Positions 12,059 to 18,659 of a DNA stretch of 64,000 nt are shown here, in pieces (the first letter of the stretch is position 1; each line of letters starts with the position of its first letter). The notes below the pieces were generated by a model, which saw nothing but the letters and a program-made list of their open reading frames with translations, had not been told where the DNA came from and searched no databases. Position numbers and translations under genes: made by a program. This DNA comes from Pigmentiphaga sp. NML080357 (GTDB lineage: Bacteria > Pseudomonadota > Gammaproteobacteria > Burkholderiales > Burkholderiaceae_B): assembly GCF_002188465.1 (NCBI RefSeq), contig NZ_NINW01000025.1, positions 124,001 through 188,000 on the forward strand, given 5' to 3'.

Positions 12059-12319
12059 ATGAGCGAAACCAAGCTGAAGACGCTGACCGGTCGTGTGGTC
12101 AGCGACAAGATGAACAAAACGGTGACCGTGCTGGTCGAGCGCCGCGTGAAGCACCCGCTCTACGGCAAGATCGTCGTGCGTTCGAACAAGTATCACGCTC
12201 ACGACGAAACCAACCAGTACAAGACTGGCGACCTGGTCGAGATCTCGGAGACCCGTCCGGTTTCCAAGACCAAGGCCTGGTCGGTGGTGCGTCTGGTGGA
12301 AGCCGCGCGCATTATCTGA
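12059..12319 (+). CDS. rpsQ: 30S ribosomal protein S17
   Basis: Primary 16S rRNA 5'-domain binder with an OB fold, 86 residues (E. coli 84). The conserved [20 protein letters not shown] start and [11 protein letters not shown] loop are present. It is the last gene of the S10 operon here, followed at 41 bp by a strong intrinsic terminator. rplN, its usual downstream neighbour, is 14.3 kb away. Confidence 0.97.
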   Translation: MSETKLKTLTGRVVSDKMNKTVTVLVERRVKHPLYGKIVVRSNKYHAHDETNQYKTGDLVEISETRPVSKTKAWSVVRLVEAARII

Positions 12320-12360
12320 TCGATCGCCGGCGGAAAGTGCACTCGCGCTTTCCCGCTAGA

Positions 12361-12400
12361 GCCGCCGGGAGTCTCTCGACTCCCGGCGGCTTTTTGTTTT
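12361..12400 (+). terminator. Intrinsic terminator of the S10 operon
   Basis: GCCGCCGGGAGT (12361-12372) pairs perfectly with ACTCCCGGCGGC (12379-12390) around a 6-nt loop and is followed by TTTTTGTTTT (12391-12400). It closes the S10 transcript and isolates it from the two-component genes downstream. Confidence 0.93.
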
Positions 12401-12503
12401 CCTGGGGTATTCCCTTGGCGCGCCAGCGCCGGAGGCGGCACGGACCTTGCTCTGCCTTGGGTGGCCCTGCCTGGTCTTTTCCGGGCGGCGGTCTGGAGCC
12501 GAC

Positions 12504-13652
12504 ATGTTCGCCGACCTCAAGCACATTTCGCATCATGCAGCGTGGCGCCGGCAGCTCGAAATGCTGCTGGAATCAGCGGGCGAGGGGATCTATGGGATAG
12601 ACCTGAGAGGCCGCTGCATCTTCATCAATCGTGCCGGCGCCGACATGCTCGGATATGCCCCGGACGAAGTGGTGGGGCGGAACATGCACTACCTGATCCA
12701 CCACTCGCATCCCGACCTCACGCTCATGCACGTCGAGCACTGCCGGATTTTCCAGGCGTTTCGCGAAGGCCGGGGCGTGCGCGTGGAGGACGAGGTGCTG
12801 TGGCGCCGTGACGGCAGCTGTTTCGATGCGCAGTATGCGTCGTATCCCATACATGACAATGACCGGGTGGTCGGGGCGGTCGTCATGTTCTCGGACATAT
12901 CCGAGCGGCGCCGCATGGAGCGGGAACTGCAGCGCTCGTACGCCTTGTTGGAGCGCCGGGTGCAAGAGCGTACGTCACGGCTGCAGTCAGCCCATGAATC
13001 GTTGCGCCGGCTGTCGGCGCACCTGAGCACGCTGCGGGAAGAAGAGCGCGCACGGATTGCGCGCAATATCCACGACGATCTCGGCGCTTCGTTCACGGCG
13101 CTGCAGCTGGAGCTGAACTGGCTCCGCCGGCAACTGGGCGCCGAGCCGGCGTTGCAAGGACATGTCGAGCGTATGCTGGAGGTGGCCCAGAAGGCAATGG
13201 AAGCCACGCGGCGCATCGTGAATGACCTGCGTCCCGCGGTCCTGGACCACGTGGGGCTGTGGGCGGCGCTGGAAGCGCTTTTGCTGGACCTGCAACTGCG
13301 CGCCGGCTTGGCTTGCCGTTTCGTATGTGCTCCCCAAGCGGAGCGTTGCAGACTAGGCCGCAGCGCGGAAATCGAGGTCTACCGGATCGTCCAGGAGCTG
13401 GCCACCAATGTCACGCGGCACGCCCAGGCGCGCGCCGTCAACCTGGTCGCCGAGGTGCGCACGGGTTGCCTGGTGCTATCTTTCGAGGACGACGGCGTGG
13501 GCATGCCGCCATCCGAACCGCTGCATACCTTCGGCATCCTCGGGATGCAGGAGCGCGCCCGCGCCATCGGCGCCGTCCTCGAGCTGGACAGCGCGCCCGG
13601 GGCGGGTACGCGGGCCCGGCTCACGCTGCCTGATGTTCCGGTGGGACCATGA
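12504..13652 (+). CDS. PAS-domain sensor histidine kinase, NarX/HisKA_3 type
   Basis: Cytoplasmic-looking histidine kinase (no transmembrane segments) that would phosphorylate the regulator encoded next to it. In the 382-residue product, a PAS domain spans about 15-135, a coiled coil about 135-185, a HisKA_3 dimerisation box IARNIHDDLGASFTALQLEL has the phosphoacceptor His190, and a HATPase domain ends the protein (N box ELATNVTRHA, G box DDGVGM). The start at 12504 follows GGAG; the frame is open 19 codons upstream. First gene of the insert between rpsQ and rplN. The signal is unknown; the cyanate operon downstream is a plausible target. Confidence 0.9.
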   Translation: MFADLKHISHHAAWRRQLEMLLESAGEGIYGIDLRGRCIFINRAGADMLGYAPDEVVGRNMHYLIHHSHPDLTLMHVEHCRIFQAFREGRGVRVEDEVLWRRDGSCFDAQYASYPIHDNDRVVGAVVMFSDISERRRMERELQRSYALLERRVQERTSRLQSAHESLRRLSAHLSTLREEERARIARNIHDDLGASFTALQLELNWLRRQLGAEPALQGHVERMLEVAQKAMEATRRIVNDLRPAVLDHVGLWAALEALLLDLQLRAGLACRFVCAPQAERCRLGRSAEIEVYRIVQELATNVTRHAQARAVNLVAEVRTGCLVLSFEDDGVGMPPSEPLHTFGILGMQERARAIGAVLELDSAPGAGTRARLTLPDVPVGP

Positions 13653-14287
13653 GATTGAACATCTTGGTCGTCGATGACCATATGATCATCCGCCGCGGGC
13701 TGGCACGATTGCTGGGCGAGGATCCGCGCATCGCCCGGGTCGACGAGGCGGCCGACGGCCCGTCGGCGCTGCGGGCATTGCGCCGGGGAGCCTATCACGC
13801 CATGGTGCTGGACATCGCGTTGGGCGAGCGTGACGGGCTGGATGTCTTGAAGTCCGTTCGCGGCGAGTTTCCCATGCTGGGCGTGGTCATGCTGTCGGTC
13901 TATCCGGAGTCGCAACTGGCGGTCCGCGCTCTGCGTAGCGGTGCCCATGCCTACCTGAACAAGGGCTGCGAACCGGACGATCTGCTGGCTGCCCTGGCCA
14001 GCGCCGCCGCCGGCAAGTCCTACGTGACGCCCGCCGTGGCGGAGCTATTGGCCAGTACGGTTCGCCAGGATCGGCCCCAGGCGCCCCACGAACTGCTGTC
14101 CAACCGCGAGTTCCAGGTGCTGCAATTGCTCGTCGCGGGCAAGTCGGTGTCCGCCATTGGCGAACACCTGGTACTGTCGGCCAACACGATCTCGACCTAT
14201 CGCGGCCGCATCTTCGAGAAGCTCGGCGTGCGCAGCATCGCGGAGCTGGTCGCCTATGCCCGTGCGCACGGCCTGCACCTGATCTAG
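13649..14287 (+). CDS. NarL/FixJ-family response regulator
   Basis: DNA-binding partner of the kinase just upstream; the start codon overlaps the kinase stop (ATGA). 212 residues: receiver domain with acidic pocket D9/D10, phosphoacceptor Asp55 and Lys105, then a LuxR-type helix-turn-helix (about 145-210, LSNREFQVLQLLVAGKSVSA). The 167-bp gap downstream, before the cyanate operon, carries three GTAGTG-type half-sites that could be its binding array. Confidence 0.93.
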   Translation: MRLNILVVDDHMIIRRGLARLLGEDPRIARVDEAADGPSALRALRRGAYHAMVLDIALGERDGLDVLKSVRGEFPMLGVVMLSVYPESQLAVRALRSGAHAYLNKGCEPDDLLAALASAAAGKSYVTPAVAELLASTVRQDRPQAPHELLSNREFQVLQLLVAGKSVSAIGEHLVLSANTISTYRGRIFEKLGVRSIAELVAYARAHGLHLI

Positions 14288-14301
14288 GGCGCGCTGCACC
14301 A

Positions 14302-14340
14302 GTAGTGCGCATCGCGTGCACCGCGTAGTGGGAGCACTAC
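14302..14340. promoter_or_regulatory. Three GTAGTG half-sites upstream of the cyanate operon
   Basis: GTAGTGC occurs at 14302-14308, GTAGTG at 14325-14330, and its inverse GCACTAC at 14334-14340. The last two form the palindrome GTAGTG-GGAG-CACTAC. Spacing and dyad symmetry suit a NarL-type regulator. A CTTTTTC follows, so a weak terminator for the regulator gene is an alternative reading. Confidence 0.4.
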
Positions 14341-14454
14341 AGCTTTTTCATCGAAACCGGGATACCCGCGCCGATGCCATCCGCGCACCATGACGCCATG
14401 CCTGAACCGCGGCGGGGAACGCTGCGCCGGGCCATGTTGCCAGGGTGCTACGCA

Positions 14455-15141
14455 ATGAAGAAAACCGGGTTCCGACTGGGTATCTACGTTTTCAAGGACG
14501 CCGAGGTCATCGATTATGCCGCGCCCTACGGCGTGTTCTCGGTGGCGCGCCGCTTCGATCCCGAACTCGATGTGTTCCTGGTGGGCGAGGCGCTCCGGCC
14601 GGTCCAGACCCAGGCCGGCCTGACGGTGCTCCCGGCCTATGGTTTCAACGATGCCCCGGCGATGGACGCCTTCCTGATTCCCGGCGGATTCGGTACCCGT
14701 CAGGAAATGCATAACCGGCGGCTGCACGACTATATCGCGGCATTGCCGCCCGAGTGCCTGCTGACCAGTGTTTGCACCGGCTCCTGGATATACGCGCGCA
14801 TGGGGCTGCTGGATGGACGATCGGCCACCAGCCGCAAGGAACCGGACCGGCTGGAGGCTTCGCACCTGGGCCGGACCCCGATCGACCGGCTGGCTGCCTT
14901 GGCGCCTGCATGCCGTGTGAGCCGCGCTCGGGTCGTGGATGCCGGCCGCATCATCACCGCGGGTGGCATCGCCAGCGGCCACGAACTGGGCCTGCACTTG
15001 CTGCGGCGTGCCGGCTATGCCGAAGACTTCATCGAGGACACGGCACGGGTCATGGAGTACCAACGGGCCTATGAGCTGTACCGGGAAGACATCGAGTTCG
15101 CGCCGTCCTTGTCCCCAGATATCCCTGCCTCGTTCCCTTGA
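14455..15141 (+). CDS. DJ-1/PfpI family protein, isonitrile hydratase-like
   Basis: Class I glutamine-amidotransferase-like enzyme with a nucleophile elbow SVCTGSW (Cys107). The N-terminal GIYVFKDAEVIDYAAPYGVF segment resembles isonitrile hydratases and the sensor domains of GlxA-type regulators; there is no C-terminal DNA-binding domain, so the 228-residue protein stands alone as an enzyme or chaperone. It is the first gene of the operon for a cyanate-type transporter and cyanase, 12 bp before the binding-protein gene. A hydration role on isonitriles or related cyano compounds is attractive but inferred. The ATG at 14455 is chosen because conserved sequence starts there; the frame is open to 14374. 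Confidence 0.75.
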   Translation: MKKTGFRLGIYVFKDAEVIDYAAPYGVFSVARRFDPELDVFLVGEALRPVQTQAGLTVLPAYGFNDAPAMDAFLIPGGFGTRQEMHNRRLHDYIAALPPECLLTSVCTGSWIYARMGLLDGRSATSRKEPDRLEASHLGRTPIDRLAALAPACRVSRARVVDAGRIITAGGIASGHELGLHLLRRAGYAEDFIEDTARVMEYQRAYELYREDIEFAPSLSPDIPASFP

Positions 15142-15153
15142 GTGGAGTCCGTC

Positions 15154-16512
15154 ATGAGCTTGTTTCGAAATCCTTTCGATGCGCAATCGAGATTGGCATG
15201 CGGTTGCGGTCGCCATGCCTCGCAGGCTGAACACGACCTGGCGCAACGGCACGAGGCCGAGGCCCTGCAGGCGCGCGCCGTGGAGAGTGCCGTCATGCGG
15301 GCGCTGTTTCCGCAAGATGCGTTGCGGCGCGCCTTCCTGCGGGCCGTGGGCAGCGGGACCGCCATGGCCGCAGTGAGTGCGCTCTTTCCGCTGGGCGCCG
15401 CCAAGGAAGCCTTCGCCCAGAGCCCGGGGGCGCTGGAGAAGACCCGGCTGAAGGTAGGCTTCATTCCCATTACCTGCGCCACGCCCATCATCATGGCGCA
15501 TCCCATGGGTTTTTACGCCAAGCAGGGGCTGGACGTGACTGTCGACAAGGCAGCCGGCTGGGCGCTGATCCGAGATAAAGCCCTCGCGGGGGAATATGAC
15601 GCCGCACATATGTTGTCGCCGATGCCGCTGGCGATTTCGATGGGGGTGGGAACGGGTAGCGCCGTCCCGTGGACGATGCCGGCAGTGGAGAACATCAATG
15701 GGCAGGCGATCACGTTGTCCATCAAGCACAAGGACCGGCGGGACCCCAAGAGCTGGAAGGGCATGAAATTCGCCGTGCCCTTCGATTACTCGATGCACAA
15801 CTACCTGTTGCGCTATTACCTCGCCGAGCACGGCCTGGACCCGGATACCGACGTGCAGATCCGCGCGGTCCCGCCGCCCGAGATGGTGGCCAACCTGAGG
15901 GCAGACAATATCGACGGCTTTCTTGCGCCGGATCCCGTCAACCAGCGCGCCGTCTATGATGGTGTCGGGTACATCCATACGCTGTCCAAGGCGCTCTGGG
16001 ACGGGCATCCTTGCTGCGCCTTCGCCGCGAGCAAGGAGTTCGTGACGCGGATGCCGAATACCTATCAAGCGCTGCTCAAGGCCATCGTCGAAGCCACGGC
16101 CTACGCGCACAGTCCCGCCAATCGCAAGGAGATCGCCGCTGCCATCGCGGCGCCGAACTACCTGAATCAGCCGGCAACAGTGGTAGAACAGGTGCTGACA
16201 GGCACGTTCGCCGATGGGCTGGGCAAGGTGATCAAGGAGCCGGCCCGCATCGACTTCGACCCAATGCCTTGGCAGTCGTTCGCTGTCTGGATCCTCACCC
16301 AGATGAAACGCTGGGGGCAGATCAAGGGCGAAGTCGACTATCAGAAGGTCGCGCGCGAGGTCTTCCTGGCCACCGACGCCTTGCGGCTGATGAAGGAGGC
16401 CGGCTACCCCGTGCCGGCTCAACCGGACAAGACGTTCAGTGTGATGGGCAAGCTCTTCGATCCCGCCCGGCCGGAGGCGTACCTGGCCAGCTTCAAGATC
16501 CGGAGAGCCTGA
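15154..16512 (+). CDS. cynA: ABC transporter substrate-binding protein, NrtA/CmpA family (cyanate)
   Basis: Periplasmic receptor for a small anion, probably cyanate given the cyanase gene in the same operon; nitrate or bicarbonate receptors belong to the same family. Residues 1-55 form an unusual pre-signal region with C16-G-C18-G-R-H21 ... H27, followed by a twin-arginine signal (R58-R59-A-F-L) and a cleavage site near AFA-Q (88/89). This implies export of a folded or liganded protein. The ATG at 15154 has GGAG six bases upstream; an in-frame GTG at 15142 is less likely. The stop overlaps the permease start (TGATG). The 452-residue length includes the pre-signal region. Confidence 0.83.
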   Translation: MSLFRNPFDAQSRLACGCGRHASQAEHDLAQRHEAEALQARAVESAVMRALFPQDALRRAFLRAVGSGTAMAAVSALFPLGAAKEAFAQSPGALEKTRLKVGFIPITCATPIIMAHPMGFYAKQGLDVTVDKAAGWALIRDKALAGEYDAAHMLSPMPLAISMGVGTGSAVPWTMPAVENINGQAITLSIKHKDRRDPKSWKGMKFAVPFDYSMHNYLLRYYLAEHGLDPDTDVQIRAVPPPEMVANLRADNIDGFLAPDPVNQRAVYDGVGYIHTLSKALWDGHPCCAFAASKEFVTRMPNTYQALLKAIVEATAYAHSPANRKEIAAAIAAPNYLNQPATVVEQVLTGTFADGLGKVIKEPARIDFDPMPWQSFAVWILTQMKRWGQIKGEVDYQKVAREVFLATDALRLMKEAGYPVPAQPDKTFSVMGKLFDPARPEAYLASFKIRRA

Positions 16513-17354
16513 TGCCGGTTGCGCAACGTTGGCGATCGGCCATCCTGTCGCTCATCATCCTGGCCGTGCTGCTTGGCGCATGGCAGGCGGCGACCCGTTC
16601 CGAGGAAGGCACGGCAGTAGTGGACCCCGCCTATGCGGCATTGGTGGGCAACGCAGCGGCAAGCGGGGGCAAGACGCCTTTCCCGGGGCCCGGGGAGGTA
16701 GGCGCGGAGCTTTGGCGCCATCTGGAGGATCCGTTCTACGACCGGGGGCCGAACGACAAGGGCCTGGGCCTGCAATTGGCCTATTCCATTTCCCGTGTGC
16801 TGGCGGGGTTTCTTTGCGCTGCATTGGTGGCGATTCCGCTGGGTTTCATGATCGGCATGTCGCCCACGCTTTACCAGGCGTTCGATCCGTTCATCCAGGT
16901 GCTCAAGCCGATCTCGCCGCTCGCCTGGATGCCGCTCGCCCTCTACACGATCAAGGACGCGAACTCGTCGGCGATGTTCGTCATCTTCATTTGCTCGGTG
17001 TGGCCGATGCTGATCAACACGGCCTTCGGCGTCGGCGCGGTGCGCCAGGACTGGCTCAATGTCGCGCGCACGCTGGAAGTCCCGCGCTTGCGCACGGCCA
17101 GGCAGGTGATATTGCCGGCCGCCGCCCCGACCATCATGACCGGCATGCGTATTTCCGTCGGGATCGCGTGGCTCGTGATCGTTGCCGCCGAGATGCTCAT
17201 TGGCGGCACGGGCATCGGCTACTTCGTCTGGAACGAGTGGAACAACCTGTCCATCGCCAACATCATCTGCGCCATCCTGTTCATCGGATTGATCGGCATG
17301 GCGCTGGACCTCCTGCTGGCGCGGGCCGCACGCCTCGTAAGTTATCGGGAGTAG
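16512..17354 (+). CDS. cynB: ABC transporter permease, NrtB/CynB-like
   Basis: Inner-membrane permease of the anion importer, 280 residues with about six membrane segments. The cytoplasmic EAA-type coupling loop is visible as TLEVPRLRTARQVILPAAAP. An N-terminal membrane anchor (AILSLIILAVLLGAW) is followed by a periplasmic stretch before the transport domain, as in NrtB. The start overlaps cynA by one base, and three bases separate it from the ATPase gene. The frame is open well upstream inside cynA, but the ATG at 16512 gives the family N-terminus. Confidence 0.86.
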   Translation: MPVAQRWRSAILSLIILAVLLGAWQAATRSEEGTAVVDPAYAALVGNAAASGGKTPFPGPGEVGAELWRHLEDPFYDRGPNDKGLGLQLAYSISRVLAGFLCAALVAIPLGFMIGMSPTLYQAFDPFIQVLKPISPLAWMPLALYTIKDANSSAMFVIFICSVWPMLINTAFGVGAVRQDWLNVARTLEVPRLRTARQVILPAAAPTIMTGMRISVGIAWLVIVAAEMLIGGTGIGYFVWNEWNNLSIANIICAILFIGLIGMALDLLLARAARLVSYRE

Positions 17355-17357
17355 CCA

Positions 17358-18164
17358 ATGAGCCGTCCCTTTCTGGAAGTGCATGGCCTGGCCAAGCATT
17401 ACGCCGGCCGCGACGGCGGGCCGTCGGCTCCGGTGTTCGAGAACGTCGGCTTCGGCATCGAGCGCGGCGAGTTCATCTGCGTGATCGGCCATTCAGGCTG
17501 CGGCAAGACGACGATCCTCAACATCCTTGCCGGCATCGATACGCCCAGCGCCGGCACCATCATCATGGACGGCCGCGAGGTCGACGGGCCGTCGCTCGAG
17601 CGCGGCGTGGTGTTCCAGGCCCATGCGCTGCTGCCCTGGATGACTGCGCTGCAGAACGTGGAGTTCGGGGTGCGGTCGCGCTGGCCGGCGTATGGTCCGC
17701 GCAAGGTACGCGAGCACAGTGCGCGCTACCTGGAGATGGTTGGGCTCGCCCATGCGCTGGACAGGAAGCCGGCGGAACTGTCGGGTGGGATGAAACAGCG
17801 CGTGGGCATTGCGCGGGCTTTTGCCATCCAGCCCAAGATGTTGTTGTTGGATGAGCCGTTCGGTGCGTTGGACGCATTGACCCGAGGCACGATCCAGGAC
17901 GAATTGCTGGCTATTGTCCGCAAGACCGCCCAGACCGTTTTCATGATCACGCACGACGTCGACGAAGCGATCCTGCTTGCCGACCGCATCCTGTTGATGA
18001 GCACCGGCCCGCACGCCCGCATTGCCGAGACGGTGGCGGTCGACCTGCCCCGCTCCCGGACCCGCGCTTCGTTGCATCACGAAGCCCGCTACTACGACAT
18101 CCGCAACCACCTGGTCGACTTCCTGGTCGACAAAGCTGCCAAAAAGGAGGCCGCACCATCATGA
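17358..18164 (+). CDS. cynD: ABC transporter ATP-binding protein, NrtD/CynD-like
   Basis: ATPase driving the importer encoded with it. Walker A GHSGCGKT (44-51), Q-loop Gln87, signature LSGGM (141-145), Walker B MLLLDE (161-166) and switch His199 are all present in 268 residues, so it should be active. It lacks the fused receptor domain of NrtC. The stop overlaps the cynS start (ATGA), indicating translational coupling. Confidence 0.88.
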   Translation: MSRPFLEVHGLAKHYAGRDGGPSAPVFENVGFGIERGEFICVIGHSGCGKTTILNILAGIDTPSAGTIIMDGREVDGPSLERGVVFQAHALLPWMTALQNVEFGVRSRWPAYGPRKVREHSARYLEMVGLAHALDRKPAELSGGMKQRVGIARAFAIQPKMLLLDEPFGALDALTRGTIQDELLAIVRKTAQTVFMITHDVDEAILLADRILLMSTGPHARIAETVAVDLPRSRTRASLHHEARYYDIRNHLVDFLVDKAAKKEAAPS

Positions 18165-18607
18165 TGACCCGAGCCGAAGTGACTGAATTGATCGTCGCCC
18201 GCAAGATCGACAAGAAGTTGAGCTGGGCAGAAATAGCCAAGACCGTGGGCCAGAGCAAGGAATGGAGTACCGCCGCGCTCCTCGGCCAGATGACGCTGAC
18301 CGAGGAGCAGGCACGGGCGGTCGGCAAATTGCTCGACCTGCCGGACGATGCGGTGCTGCAGCTCCAGGTCGTACCCTACAAGGGTTCGCTGCCAACCGCA
18401 GTGCCGACCGATCCGCTCATCTATCGCTTCTATGAGCTGGTCAACGTTTATGGCACTACGTTCAAGGAGTTGATTCACGAGGAGTTCGGCGACGGCATCA
18501 TGAGCGCCATCGACTTCAAGATGGATTTGTCGCGCGAGGCCGACCCCAAGGGCGACCGGGTGCAGATCGTCATGAGCGGGAAGTTCCTCCCGTATAAGAC
18601 GTACTGA
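18161..18607 (+). CDS. cynS: Cyanate hydratase (cyanase)
   Basis: Converts cyanate and bicarbonate to carbamate and CO2; carbamate then yields ammonia, allowing nitrogen supply and cyanate detoxification. 148 residues with the cyanase C-terminal domain; catalytic Arg89, Glu92 and Ser115 match E. coli Arg96, Glu99 and Ser122. The N-terminal helix-turn-helix-like domain is intact. Preceded by AAGGAGG; a second ATG at 18164 is also possible. Final gene of the operon, facing the GH3 gene across a shared hairpin. Confidence 0.96.
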   Translation: MMTRAEVTELIVARKIDKKLSWAEIAKTVGQSKEWSTAALLGQMTLTEEQARAVGKLLDLPDDAVLQLQVVPYKGSLPTAVPTDPLIYRFYELVNVYGTTFKELIHEEFGDGIMSAIDFKMDLSREADPKGDRVQIVMSGKFLPYKTY

Positions 18608-18616
18608 CCGCGCGAC

Positions 18617-18651
18617 GGCACGGCGCCGGCGCACGTGGCCGGCGCCGTGCC
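18617..18651. terminator. Shared hairpin between convergent cynS and GH3 gene
   Basis: A perfect 14-bp stem, GGCACGGCGCCGGC (18617-18630) with its complement (18638-18651), and a 7-nt loop fills the 52-bp gap between convergent stop codons. No T-run follows on either strand, so it would act as a weak or factor-assisted bidirectional terminator, or block exonucleases at both 3' ends. Confidence 0.6.
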
Positions 18652-18659
18652 TCCAGGGC

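Noticed and set aside
14302-14345. GTAGTG-GGAG-CACTAC plus CTTTTT as a definite intrinsic terminator of the response regulator gene
   Set aside because: The stem is only 6 bp, and a third half-site nearby suggests protein binding; kept only as an alternative.
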